Part shown: one piece after another, positions 1 through 11,937 of the stretch | Layout: every line of letters starts with the position of its first letter | Position numbering within the stretch: position 1 is the first letter of the stretch | NCBI GenBank assembly: GCA_030180135.1 | Contig: CM058234.1 | Span: 27,004,766 to 27,068,765, forward strand | Reading direction: 5' to 3' | DNA length: 64,000 nucleotides | Origin: Orychophragmus violaceus | Taxonomy: Eukaryota > Streptophyta > Magnoliopsida > Brassicales > Brassicaceae | The notes under the pieces: generated by a model | The model's input: the letters and a program-made list of their open reading frames with translations, nothing else | What the model was told of the DNA's origin: nothing | The model's database searches: none | Position numbers and translations under genes: made by a program

Positions 1-569
1 CCCGCTCATGATCTATAAGTTTAGGACTTATTGCCAGTGTTGTATGATCCCAAAGGGTCACACACCATAGCTAACGGGAAAGTTAAATGGAATTAATACG
101 GTAAGATGCAATGGCATTTACTGTATTAGATCAGAGAATTGGGCCAGACAAAATACAGGCTTTTGTCTGATTTGTGTCTTGGGCCCAAAAGATTAATGAG
201 CCATTAGTCTAATGACTTGGGCCCATTAATGAGAGAGCTAAAATCGAAAACCCTAAGGGATTAGACATCCCATGCGATTTCTCAAGTGTGGCCGCGAGCT
301 CATCTCTCTCTCCAAGTCTCTCTCTGATCCATCTCTTTGGTCTAGCAGCCATCCCGGCTTGTAAGAGTGTGGATACCAAAGGAGGAGCAGGTTGTTCATC
401 TGTTCTAACTGATCTCATCATTACCATCAATTATCCGCTGCAATCTGAAAGGTAATGATCCAGGTTTGGTTGGTTTTATGATTCGTTTTGCAAGAACCTA
501 GATCTGTTAAGATTATGTGTTAGGTTGAAATATGGGAATTAAACCTTGAACAAACACCATAATCCTACA
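1..569 (+). mobile_element. Ty1/copia LTR (family A), start beyond window edge
   Basis: This stretch resembles the complete copia LTRs at 5285-5923 and 11938-12576 in order and wording: the GCTCATGATCTATAAG segment, the 'gggtcacac' block, the CT-rich transcript start zone, and 'gcaagaacctagatct' near the end. It ends in ...ATCCTACA at 569, a CA terminus as expected for an LTR. It is clearly more diverged than the two complete copies, so it is an older insertion. Its first part lies outside the window, so I cannot tell a solo LTR from the 3' LTR of a full element. Confidence 0.75.
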
Positions 570-1952
570 CTTATGTCTCGATAATACCAGAATCGTTCGA
601 ATAAAATCCAGCTTTGTCCTCCAGCTTGATAAGTTTTTGGCCCAAATCTCCTCTTCCCAACTCCTGAACCAAGCATTATGCACCAAACAATGAACATATA
701 ATTCCTCTAGACTGAACAGACTATAAACAATGGAAAATAGCCGGCCAGATACATCTAGATCAGAAATTCCTCCGATCTCATGCCGAAGACCCATCCTCAT
801 TGTAAAGTGAAGCCATATTTGTGGTGCATCTCATGTATCCGTGCAAAAATCATGTTCCAGCTTGTATCCGTGATTAGACCACGACCAAAGTGAAAGCCGC
901 AGAATCAAAATCTTAACCAAATTACATATGAACCGTAAATCTTCTTTCTGCGGTAGCTCTAGAACCTGTGGATTACATATAGTCCTCTTGTTCTCTGGTT
1001 CTTGTTGGTAAATCCGTATGTGTCCTCTCCAAGGTACCACCAACCTGATAAAGACAAAGAGTATGTGTTGATGATTCATCCTCAAGCAGCGTTCCATAAA
1101 GATCATCACCATGTGCTCCCTGAACAAATCCTCACTTATTGATTCCATAAACTTGTCTAAGAGAAACCAACTAAAAGGCATTGTATCCCGAGAATATTTC
1201 TCCCTTGTCTTCTCCTTGCTTTGGGTCAGTACCACCTTAAGTTCCACAACCAAGTCTTCCTCTATTCGTGATCTGATAGCAATTAAAATATATGTTGTCA
1301 TAAACAGAATCACCACAACAAACAAAATGAAGACCAGCAATCTCTTTGCGCATGCTAAGAATCCAATCATCCCATAGGATCCGCTTTTCCGATTGCGTAA
1401 GCTAGATCTCCAGTCAGACATGAGCAAAACCATTGTAACCGAGCAAATCTCAGTCAAAGACATGACCAATAAATCGCATCCTTCCTTGTGACCTCGTGAG
1501 AGATCATCAGATATTTGTAAGGATAGATCGAGATTCATATACCCATAATCAACCGACTCTTGATTCACAACCCTAACCCAATCGAAGGAAAACTGAGGCC
1601 TGGATTCAGTACTTAACTTTATTATCCCTGTGAAGCCGCGATTTTGACCAAAGAGACATGTACCACATTCAATCAAGATCAGGAACCTCAGAAGTATTGA
1701 AATCTCAAACAAAGACTTAACCCATAAATCTCGTGCCTTACAGAAACGAACGGTGATTCTCAGTGAGAGATCTCCGCTTAGATCAAATCGATCCTCCACA
1801 GCAGTACCGTATATCAAAACCGTATCGTATCTTCGATGTGAACGAAGATCCATCATATGTTTCTCACAATTCTCTGTAAACAGAATACCGAAATCAATAA
1901 AACCATTGTTTTCTGAAGTTAAATCCGAATCCTTGACCAAATCCAAGATCAT
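570..1952 (-). pseudogene. Decayed long ORF of unknown family
   Basis: One minus-strand frame is open from 1952 to 831 (373 codons), meets a single TGA at 831-833, and then stays open in the same frame until the copia LTR junction near 570. Together this is about 460 codons with one nonsense change, which is unlikely in random AT-rich DNA. The product would be rich in Arg, Ser and Leu, with one strongly hydrophobic segment (about residues 205-225, LLVFILFVVVILF) that could span a membrane. I do not recognise a domain. It could be the remnant of a transposon-encoded protein truncated by the LTR insertion. The possibility of a chance ORF remains. Confidence 0.3.
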
Positions 1953-2517
1953 TGATCTGGATTTTCAAATCTTCATGCTCTCTCTCTCGTACAAGATCAT
2001 TAAACGACAAATTTTTGATATTAAAGATGACCAAGTTTGTGTGACTTTTTGAAACTTTTTGCTGCAACTTGTATAACATAAATATTTTTTTTTGTTTGTG
2101 TGTAATTTTTCCATCAACAACTAACACTCGCACACTATCGAATTTTAGTTCTGATTAGGCATATTGCATAAATATTACACTTTAATCTATGTCATATAAT
2201 CGATTTGTCAAATTATTTTATATGTCAGTATGTCTCTACATAACAGCGTATATAATAATTAATATTATGAGCAAAAACAATTGTTTCTTTAATTGCTTTA
2301 CTAGATAGAGGGTGAAAAAGCGAACCGTTCCCCCTAATATTATACTCTCTCGGGTCCAGATTTCGAGGTAGCCGCATCGTTCGATCTCCTGCTTTCCGAC
2401 CGCCGGAAGTCGTCTGTAGGTAGCTGCCCTCGTTTCTTCGTCGCCCTTCTCCTCTCATTCTCAGATCCTCCACCGACCTTACCCTGCTCCTCCAGCGGTG
2501 TCTTCTTCCCTGGTCTC
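1953..2517. other. Non-coding flank left of the Athila element
   Basis: AT-rich sequence to about 2320, then a C/T-rich stretch (2320-2517) with short Arg-rich ORFs that have no recognisable domain. The C/T-rich character continues directly on the other side of the Athila insertion (from 18668), so the two flanks were probably one sequence before the insertion. Confidence 0.5.
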
Positions 2518-3714
2518 TGATAGGTCGAGTTTTAATCCCTATTCTAACTGCAAGTGCACAGTATGTGAATGTAGTACTTAGGGTATCGAATCCACAAGGA
2601 CTCTGGGCAACGATAGATTTAGAACAGTCAAGATTAAACTAGGAGAAAACAAATGTGATGAGAAACTAAAAACAAGCAGGAAAGTAAACCAGTAGCAAGG
2701 TTTGTTTGTAAGCAATTAACTAAAAGCGCTAAGTCTAGGGAATTCACAGGAAATCAGACAAGCAGACAAATCATTCATTCATGATCAAATTAAGTACAGT
2801 TCTATAACTCAAACACAAAAATAGAATTAACCAACTTTCGTTGTGAGAATTCTCTAAGTCTAATAGCAGAAATCCAAATGTCTTTGTAATTCCTAACAAA
2901 TTAAACCCGCTTTAAGATTAAGTTTGATATGTTCACAATTCAATTAAACCAAATTTCTTTGCGAGTAATTCAATTGCTCAACCTAAATAGTTCAGATTCT
3001 AAACCACACTTTCGTGTCAATTTAACAACCTAAGATCTAGATTCTAAGTGATCAAGTTAGAAACTAGTGTTAAGCACAATTTAGCTTGAAGAACAATTAT
3101 GATATGAATCCTTAACTGAATTAATTATATCTAGCAAGTCATAAAATCCTCAATGAGAATCCCTAAACCTAACTATGAATCTACTCAGACATAGATAATG
3201 AAAACATAATCAATGAATAATTAGATTGCATAAAAGAGAATAAAGAAGTAAATGGGTTCGAAATCATCTCCAAAAAGCAGGAAGCAGTACAGGATTAGAT
3301 CAGCCCCAAAAAGCTCTAAAAACTCTCAGCTCTAAGTATGAAAGCGTATCTTAAAACTGATGTAAAAACCTAATTATATAAGTTAATCACGTCTTGGGGC
3401 TTCTTTGTAATTCTTGGAAACTTCTGGGCAAAACTGTGAATACTTCATTCTTCATTAACCGCCGAAGAAGGCCCATATCACTGGTGTGTCGATCGATGCA
3501 CATAGTGTGTCGATCGATGCATTACTCTGTTTCGGACAGTGAGCTCTATCTCTCGGGTCAAAACACCAAAATGCTCCAAAAAGCTCCAATAACTCCAAAT
3601 CCACTCCAAACGTGCTAGTACCTAATAACACGTGTAAAAGACTCTAAAAACAATAAAAGACTCTAAAACACACTAATATCATGGTCTAAAACCGGTAAAA
3701 ACCATGATATATCA
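2518..3714 (-). repeat. Athila-like 3' LTR
   Basis: Direct repeat of 17469-18667, starting TG and ending CA on the plus strand. It carries one phased pair of 16-bp boxes (TGTGTCGATCGATGCA at 3485-3500 and 3506-3521), conserved at the same place in the other LTR. Short ORFs inside it are incidental. Confidence 0.88.
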
Positions 3715-3730
3715 ACTCCCCCACACTTAG
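3715..3730 (-). other. Polypurine tract next to 3' LTR
   Basis: On the minus strand the bases just upstream of the 3' LTR read ...AAGTGTGGGGGAGT, a G-rich purine tract abutting the LTR, as required for plus-strand priming in Athila-type elements. A second copy of the CCCCCACACTTAGC wording lies near 3890, and a weaker one near 4645. Confidence 0.7.
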
Positions 3731-5086
3731 CCTTTGCTTACCCTCAAGCAAAACAGAGAACTAAAACATGGTGAAGAGGTTTGAAAACTTTCAGAAACTA
3801 TTTTTGTCCTAGAAGCAACAACACTCAGATTCCCCTTAGTAAGCCACTAAAAGAATCACCTGCAAGACATCAAGACCAACATGTACTTCCCCCACACTTA
3901 GCAACTGTCCTAAGTAAACTCCACAATCAATACAAGCAATTCAAATTCACCCTACTGACTTCTGTAAGCTATTAAGTGCGGTCTCACCTAAGGATTATCG
4001 ATCAAAGGGCACATGGATTATTACTTTGTCAGCCCTAGACCACCATACTATCTGTTTCTGGTTCCTTTCTTCTCTTTTCCCTTCCTTAGCATTCTGATTT
4101 TTCCCCATTGGGTATCATTTTATTTTATTTTATCAGTGCTCTTCCCGTTAAGGGGTGTACTTTGGACACATTCCATGAATGCACAGGAGATAATAGTGTT
4201 TGCTACCACTCCCGTGACCACTTCGGAGCTACTAGCTCATCCTCAGTTTATTACTTTTTTTTACTTTATGGAAGGGGAGAAGGGAACCATACTCGGACAG
4301 GTTTACAAGCTATGTCAATACTAACAAAGGAATCCGACTCAAGTTATACCAAGCCCTTAGGTGAGAAAATTAAGTCAAATTAAGGGTGAAGTCAATAAAG
4401 GAACCTCTGAATACCTGAATTGATATGGGTGTCCTCAGTAGGTTGATCCGTGTTGGGTTTTCTAATAGTCATGGATAAAACTTGCAGCTTCATCCCAGTG
4501 GTTACTAAAGTTCCTGCAAGATATTGTTAACTTCTCAAAAATTCACTGTTTCTCACTTAAACTTGTTTTGACTCAATAAAACAATTTTTTTTGAAAAACA
4601 GGACTGACTCTAAGAAAACAGAAAGATAGAAGTCAGTACCACCTCCCCTACACTTGAAACACACTGTCCCCAATAGTGTCAAGCTAAGGTTTGGTAAAAA
4701 GAAAGAAAATGTTAATGGATGTGTTAAGTTCTGTCTGATTTTTACCTCTGTCGCTCATGCATCGATCGATACATAAATATAACGACTGTTGTAAGGCGAT
4801 TTGCGTCATGTGTCGATCGTTGCTCAGGACCGCAATGATCGTTGCATTGCGATATCCGAGAACAGTCAGCAAGTTAGCAGGTTAGTCCGTGAGTAATTGT
4901 CAAATTTCAAACCTGCAAGCTGTAAATCACTGCAAACAAGTAAAATCAAAGCAACAAATAGTCTCAATGTGAAAACATCATCCAAACATAAGAATCCTAA
5001 GGAAATCAAAAGAAGAATGCAAAAGAAAAGTGAAAAAGAAAATACATAACCGATGTCTAGAGAATGCCAATACTCTCACTCATCAT
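3731..5086. other. Athila non-coding 3' region
   Basis: No coding domain is recognisable on either strand. The plus-strand ORF at 4013-4324 looks membrane-like only because the DNA is T-rich. Two box pairs occur, at about 4758-4796 and 4809-4846, in the degenerate Athila form (TGCATCGATCGATACA and relatives). Long non-coding tracts between the ATHILA ORF and the 3' LTR are normal for this lineage. Confidence 0.55.
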
Positions 5087-5284
5087 CTATGCCAGCATAA
5101 GGATCAGTGTCGATGGTAGCCTCGGGAGAGCGCTGTCTACGTCGACGAGAAGGTCATGGATGATGAATATGTGGCTGTCTCCTGCAAGTGCAGCCACACA
5201 TGAAGTCCCAAATACTCCGTAGAATACCATCCTGACGCTCTCTCCAATCACCCTCAGACATCTCTCTCTCACCGGGACCGAAGG
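5087..5284 (-). pseudogene. ATHILA ORF, distal fragment beyond the copia insertion
   Basis: On the minus strand this continues the ATHILA-type ORF that is broken at 12577. The duplicated target GAAGG (5280-5284 and 12577-12581) marks the break. The fragment encodes a Trp/Arg-rich stretch (WRERQDGILRSIWDF) followed by an acidic end, GIDDE, before a stop near 5087. Another minus-strand frame is open through the same bases and into the copia LTR, but that is a chimera. Confidence 0.5.
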
Positions 5285-5923
5285 TGTTGGAATTATGTCC
5301 AGTAATCTCTGTATTGTCTCTAGAAAGTAAGAGTATGTCAATGATCAGACATAAGTCATATAATACTGGGGGTCATGATGGCTTGCTAGAGTCCGCTCAT
5401 GATCTATAAGTCTTGGACTTATTGCCTTTATTATATGATCCCATATGGGTCACACGCCTAAGCTAACAGGAAAATGTGTAGGAACGGTTTAGCAGAAGTA
5501 CGGTAAAAGTGCTAGGCATTTACTGTGCTTAGAGAGATAGAAGGGCCTGATTAAATCCAAGGGATTTAATCAGACTGGGAATTGGGCCCAAAAGCCCAAA
5601 AGGAACTAGGCATAAGTTTTATGATTAAAACTTAACCTAGCCACCTAATTTCCCTTAGCCATCTGCGCCTCTCTCTCTCGTTTTCTGCGCCTCCCACCAG
5701 TCGGTCTAGCAGCCAATTTCCTGTGCGTGCGTGTGTGAGCCTTTGGAGGAACTATCTCTTGGTGGTTCTGCTGATCTCTGACCCGTAACTCCTCTTTCCG
5801 CTGCAAAACAAGGTAACAGGTGAGATCCTTTATGATTCTAGCAAGAGAACCTAGATCTGGCATGTTTAGTAGGATCATTTAATCTGAAGAACTAAATCAG
5901 GATTAACACTAAACAATCCTTCA
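5285..5923 (+). repeat. Copia A1 5' LTR
   Basis: 639-bp direct repeat of 11938-12576. It contains a CT-rich segment (5660-5700) shortly after the conserved GGGCCC/AAAAGCCC area, a plausible transcription start zone, although no TATA assignment is secure. Confidence 0.93.
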
Positions 5924-5924
5924 G

Positions 5925-5938
5925 TGGTATCAGAGCCA
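5925..5938 (+). other. Primer-binding site for initiator tRNA-Met
   Basis: TGGTATCAGAGCCA lies one base after the 5' LTR. This is the standard plant copia primer-binding site, complementary to the 3' end of initiator tRNA-Met. Confidence 0.9.
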
Positions 5939-7675
5939 TTGGTTCTGTTAGGATTTCTTGTTTTAGAATCATGTTTAGGTTGTTTAGAAGTATTTGAATC
6001 AATATATGATAAGAAAATACTTAAGAAACAAAGAATTAAAACCTAAACTAACTAGAAATCGCATGATCTGATCTATATGAATCGGTATGCGTCGGAGTGT
6101 TGATCGGTTTCGGATCACACGTCCGGATCGTTTGATGCACAAACCGATCATGGATCGGGTTGTGTCGTCGATACGATCGTCGACATGGGCGAGCGACGGG
6201 TCGATCGGACATGACGCACGGACGGATCAAGGATCGCGTCGCGTGGTCGATCCGATCAGCTGAGAGACGCGTCCCGATCCGTGGTCTTGACGCGCGAGAG
6301 ATCGACCGTGATCGCATGGATCTCGCGTCCTGCACCTCTCGGCCCGTCTCGTCCCGATCGCACGTCCCGCCTATCTCGCGTCTCGACCCAAGCCATCCCG
6401 TCCCGCGTCCTGTCCCGTCCCGATCGTGTGTTGATTGCGGCTGTCTCGCGTGAAGCTTGCGTCGGATGGTGGACGGTTCGTGACCTAATGGTCGGTTCGG
6501 TTTTGGCTTGTGTTGGTTCGGTTTAAAACTTGATTAAAACTTAATCGTCACGGTTTAATAAACAGACTTAATAAAATTTATTAAGTTCTGGTTAAACCGG
6601 GATAAGAAATCCAAAGTCGAAAAATTGGATTTAGTGCCTAAACCAGTGGTTTTCTAATTTGATTTGGTTGGACCAAATAAATTGAGAAAATCCGGTTTAG
6701 TAAATAACCGGTTGACAATTGTGGTCATCGTAGTAATTAATTTTGGTTAGACCAATTTTAATGAACCAGACCGGTTATGTCATCTAATTGGGCAATTGGG
6801 TTATGTCTTGGATATGGACAAATTCTTGGGCCTCGGGCCAAGAAGTTAAAACAATTGGGCCAATTATTTGAGTCTTTTCTTCAGATTTAATTTAAAATTC
6901 ATTTATATAAAATTAAAATCGATTTTAAATTAATCTGTTTTCAAAATCTGAAATTAGAAAGTTTCTTAAATTAGAAGTTTCTAGATTTGCATGTTTTGGA
7001 TTTTAGGAAATTTCTATATTTAGAAAGTTTCCAATTTTAGGAAGTTTCCAATTTTAGAAAGTTTCCAATTTTAGGAAGTTTCCAATTTTAGAAAGTTTCC
7101 AAAATTAGTAGGTTTCCCAAAAAGGAAAGTTTCCCAAAATAGTAATCTTCTATTTTGGGATAAAATTTTAATAAACCTACAAACCTCAAACAATATCAAG
7201 CGTTGGATGTCTTGTCCAGTCTATGTCAGCTGTCGAAGCCCATTCAATTGTACTCATGGCCTTATAGTGTGAGGGTGTCTATCTTTTGCGTGGGTAAGAC
7301 GGTTTGTGATTCATTGATGTCATTGGGAGTCCCAGACATTAGTGATTACATGACTGTATAGTCTGGTTTTCTTGACTAGGCCATCGGGAGTCCCGGGCCT
7401 TGAGACATCAGAGTGGATTGGGCCTCGGGCCCAGATTCACAACCAAGAGTTATATCACGGATATAATTAGCCGAGATAGGGCTTACCGATATAAGCTAAG
7501 GTTGGGTGACGGCCAGTGGCCCACTTTGATCTTAGTTATATATGGATCTTGGAATCATTATATTCTATTGAGGGTAACTGATGTTATTGAATATAATGCG
7601 AGATTAATCACATTGAATGCGAGATTAATCACATTGAACATATTAACTAAAATCCTTTTATCTTAAATTTCAGTT
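5939..7675 (+). other. Copia A1 untranslated leader with CpG-rich block and minisatellite
   Basis: This 1.7-kb leader has two unusual zones. About 6060-6450 is strongly GC- and CpG-rich, with many CGATC, CGTCC and GTCCCG words in otherwise AT-rich DNA. About 7010-7140 is a minisatellite built on GAAAGTTTCCAATTTTAG and its variants, with roughly five head-to-tail copies. Both zones recur, in the same order and diverged, in the leader of element A2 (reversed, 45735-46020 and 45080-45260). The short ORFs in the CpG-rich zone, on both strands, are composition artefacts. Confidence 0.6.
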
Positions 7676-8694
7676 ATGACTAGCACAAACAATCAAAACA
7701 CTTTCTCGATCCGGTCTGTCCTTGAGATGGACAAACTGAACGATCAAATTTCTTGACTTGGTCGCGGAACCTGAGGCTAGTCCTCAGGCAGGAGAGAAAG
7801 GACTATGTCCTTGAGAGAGCTCTCCCCGTGAGGATCGGGTCCAATGCCTCTCATGCAGAAAATGATGCTTGGAATAAGCATTATAATGATGCGGTAGATG
7901 TGCGTGGTCTGATGTTGGCTACCATGGACTCAGATTTGCGGAAGCAATATGAAAACATGGAGTCGCCAATAGAGATGATCAGCAGCCTGAAATTGAAATT
8001 TCAGGAGCAGGTAAGAGTGGAAAGATACCAGTTGGTTAAGTCTCTCACTAGCTGCAAGCTACCAAATGATCATCCAGTAAGTCCTCATATCAGTAAAATG
8101 ATAGGTTATATTGATAACCTGAGGAAACTGGATTATCCAGTTAGCCAAGAATTGGCAACTGAGATCATTCTGCAGTCACTGCCGTCAAGCTATGATAAGT
8201 TCAGAAGGAACTATATCAAGAAAGGCTTAACGAAGACGCTGACTGAACTGCATGATATGCTCAAGACAGTTGAGCCAAACGTGAAGAGTACCCAGTATAA
8301 TCTCATAATGGAGAAGGGTGGGTTTATTAAACCTAGTGCTGACGAGGGTGAAGACAAAGTTGTCCAGATTTTGAATCATGGCAAGCGTGTGTCTTCTGAG
8401 CCCAAGTCAGATACCTCTTACGTTGGTAAGTGCTGCTACTGTAAAGAGACTGGGCATTGGAAGAGAGATTGCATTAAATTCATGGAAGATGATGAGGAGT
8501 TGAAGTTGATGTATGAGACTACTTCCTCAGGTATTCATGTTATTACTTCAAGTTCTACCTTAAAGGTATTGGATACTGGTTGTGGCACTGATATTTGTTG
8601 TAATATGCAGAGCCTAAGCAACAGTAGAACGTTGAAGGAAGGGCAAGTGGAACTGCATGTCTGGAAGGAGCTATGGATGCTGCCTCAGCCGTAG
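7676..8694 (+). pseudogene. Copia A1 gag and start of protease, frameshifted
   Basis: The gag start is ATG 7676, matching the A2 protein start in wording (FSIRSVLE). One base is missing near 7741, so the rest of gag is open in another frame (7753-8694, 313 codons). That part has the copia gag core and a CCHC zinc knuckle (C227, C230, H235, C240 of the second ORF), followed by the protease DTG motif (LDTGCGTDICC, about residues 273-283). After about 8670 the frame is lost by another indel. In the intact relative the same region is the N-terminal 350 residues of one polyprotein. This copy cannot make a full polyprotein. Confidence 0.85.
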
Positions 8695-11075
8695 GGTTTT
8701 CACTTGTAGATGCCTTTGAGGCTTGGTTTTGTATTAAGTAATTGCTACAATGTACCTGCTTTAAGCAGAGTTGTCTTTCATTTTCTTGTAAGAATTTGAA
8801 TGTTTTTCATTTTGATAAAAGACAAGTTTTGTTCTTTTGATCTTAATGAAATATTAATTGTAGCACCCTATTCAAGGAATGGGTTTTATATCTTAAACCA
8901 AAGAGTGCCTAAAAGTAACATAAATACCAAATTGGTTAAATCTGATGAATTAAACCTGATTTTTCTTGGCATAAAAGTCTTGGTCACATAGAGTAAGTCG
9001 GATTCAGAAATCCCATAGTTATGCACTATTGGGCTCATTTGATCGGATATCTTATGAGACTTGAATTCTGTTTACTGGACCAAAAGACAAAGGGGCCTAT
9101 CTTAGCCGAGCTAGAGAAAAGCCCAAAGGCTTATTGGAGATTGAACATACTCATGTATGTGGTCCGATGAGCAGAAATGCCAGAGAAAATTTCATGTACT
9201 TCATTGTCTCTACTGATTAATTCAGTGAGTAAGACTGTGTTCATTTGATGAGACACAAGTCGGAATTCTTTGACATGGTCGAAAGAGTTCCAGAATGAGG
9301 TATAGAATCTGAGTGACAGAAGTATTAAGACTCTGAATTAAATCACGAGTGAGAATACTTGAGTCATTAATGGTGTGATCATCTGAATGAGTGTGAAGTC
9401 GTTTCACAGCTCAATTCTCCTGAAAAACCTTGAGGTATTTCTGTGAGAAAGAATCAGATCTTATAAGAAATGATTAAAGATGAGTCACACGAATCTTCCA
9501 TGATATTCTTGAAGAATAACGCTCTAGAAATATCTAAGTTTACGCTGAAATAGTTCCACCAATATCAGTTGAAAGACACCACGTAAATGTGGATTGAAAT
9601 CGATCCAAATTCGTCTTTACTGAGTATTTGTAGTTGAGCTACTTCGCTGGTTGTCCTAGGGAAACCAAGGCTTGTTATCTTTTACGTCCATTCTGTTTTC
9701 AAGAAGGGAAGTTACTTTCCAGGAAGAACAGTGGGAGTAAAAGTATGACTCGAAGAAATTCGACAAATACAGGTGGCTGCTCAACCTGTTGAGGGAGAGC
9801 AACGGATGGATTTACAGATTTCTGTAGAATCTACACCTGTAGAGCCTGAAGTTCGCAGACATGAATGAATCAGTCACTAATCCGAGAGTGATTTCTCGTC
9901 ATTAGTTGAACCTGATGATCATTGAAAGTTCGCATGATCTGATGATCATTGAAAGCGACGAATCTGCGAAATTCAAATAAGCGAAAGTGAGCCCGGACTC
10001 CGAAAAATTACACTTTGTGTAAGTTAGCTTCATCGATCCATTCATGGATGGAAGCAAACATATCGGAGTTGGAATCTTCGTTTTGTTGAAGTAGTCAAGG
10101 TTTTGACCTGAACAGGAACGAAATGGAACTGTGCGTTTACTAATAGATAAGTGGGAGCGATGTTGCATTTCTCATATTGTATGTCGATGACATACTGATT
10201 CTCGGAAATAACGTCCCAAATGCTGCAGTCGGTAAAGGACTGGCTTGGGAGTTGTTTTTAATGATTGACATGGGTAAAGCCACGTATATTCTTGGACTTT
10301 GGATCTAAAGATAGAGATCCAAAAGAGCTGGTAAGACAATGTCAGGATTCTTAAATTGACAAAGTCCTACACGTTTTGCTGAATTCCAAGAAGGGTTTTA
10401 TGCCAATGTCACATGGCATTACATTAAGCAAGAAACAGTGTCCTACGATAACTGCTGAGCTTGAATGCATGGATGAGATTCCATATGCGTCGGCAATTGG
10501 ATCTATCTTGTATGACATGACACGTACTTGTTTTGATGTTGCTTTAATGTTAAGCAAGACAAGTAAAGACCACTCAAATCCAGCAAAGAATCACTGGATA
10601 GACGTAATGAATATTCTCAAGTATTTGAAAATACTTAGGATAAGTTCTTGATTTACGGAGAAAGTGAGGTGCTACGAGTCGGTAGAGTCTGAAAGGCAAG
10701 TTTCCAACGGACAAAGATGATTTCCGGTCACAGTCCGGTTATATCTTGTGTCTATCTGGCGCTGCAAGGCACTGTTGCTGACTCCATGACTTAAGCTGAA
10801 CATTTCGCAGCTTGGGAAGCGGCGAAAGAGGTTGTTTGGAAAGAAGAGTTCATCACTGAACTTGATGTGATTCCCAGCATAGATGAGACTAGCTGCACAT
10901 CAGAGGTCCAAACACCTTGAGGGTAGGTATTACCTATTCCATGAGATAAATGACAGAGATGTTAAGTAGATCAGCAAGTTTCAACGAATGAGAACGTTGC
11001 TAATCTATTAACGAAGCCACTCCTTAGGCCTAAGCACGTGTCGCGGACTGTTGCTGTAGGATAAGTGAAATTAAG
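8695..11075 (+). pseudogene. Copia A1 pol remnant (integrase, reverse transcriptase, RNase H)
   Basis: Compared with the intact A2 ORF, this region keeps recognisable scraps in order: integrase around 9100-9400, the chromodomain-like/linker area near 9660-9740, the reverse transcriptase segment with 'YVDD'-like DNA near 10175, and the RNase H connection at 10376-10650 (KKGFMPMSHGITLSKKQ, then YASAIGSILYDM). Every domain is broken by stops and indels, so no enzyme can be made. The degree of damage contrasts with the near-identical LTRs. Confidence 0.75.
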
Positions 11076-11937
11076 ATGTAGTCTTAATTTCAGTGGGAGT
11101 TAGTAAAGGGCTTTATTTAGTTATTGATATGTTCTTGTAAAACATTTCAAGATGTTTAAATAAAATTATTATTTCAAGATTATTTTAACTGTGATGAAAT
11201 AATCGTTCCAAAATGATATGAACCATTTTATAGGTCATCGAAGTAAGTGACTTGATCTTGAGTCATCAAAGTCATTTAGCTTGATCATGAGACCCTATAT
11301 TTGATAGATGGCTTATATCATCCTGTCCCTAGTCGAAGGTTGTTGAAATTGGAACACCAACAACCGTGTGAGACTAGATTGGTATGTGACTTATGACAAA
11401 GTCTCAGGATGTCATAGATGCACGGCATCAAAGTCAATACATAGGTGTATGTTGGGGTACATACGACCGGACATGACCCGATTATAAGAACTCTTCAGGA
11501 TATTTATATCTGTGTCATAAGAGATTCTTACTACGACTATAGAGTATAGTCCTTAGACCTGAGTTCGCATGCATGTGACTGCACATGAACTAATGCGCTT
11601 TGATCATTGTCTAATGCTGTCGTTAAGCGATAGTTATAAGGACCTTGATTGGGTGTATTATGAAATGAGTAGTTTACAGTGATGGAACAAGACGGGATTT
11701 GTCCCTCCAATATAAATGGAGTGAATATCTCTAGGCCAATCGGAGATTTGTATACTGGAAAAATGCATGGCCATGCTCAAACGGACTTTCCCGAGTCGTT
11801 TGGATTGTCAGTATCAAATCAGAGTCCGATGAACAAGATTAGGCTTTATAAGGATGACACTAATCTTGCCTTATGACTAATCGAGATATTGTGACAAAAG
11901 GATTATGAATACAGAGATTCCAGTTCAAGTGGGAGAT
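11076..11937 (+). other. Copia A1 3' untranslated region and purine tract
   Basis: Non-coding sequence homologous to 39706-40560 of element A2. It ends in AAGTGGGAGAT, the purine tract directly before the 3' LTR. ORFs here, such as 11679-11876, have no domain. Confidence 0.65.

Noticed and set aside
4013..4324. Plus-strand ORF with hydrophobic segments, resembling a membrane protein.
   Set aside because: It lies antisense in the non-coding 3' region of the Athila element; hydrophobicity follows from T-rich DNA, and no domain is recognisable.
6048..6526. Three overlapping Arg/Ser/Asp-rich ORFs on both strands.
   Set aside because: They arise from the CpG-rich leader of copia A1. Codons are repetitive, and the same kind of ORF appears in the A2 leader at 45722-46060 without sequence conservation.
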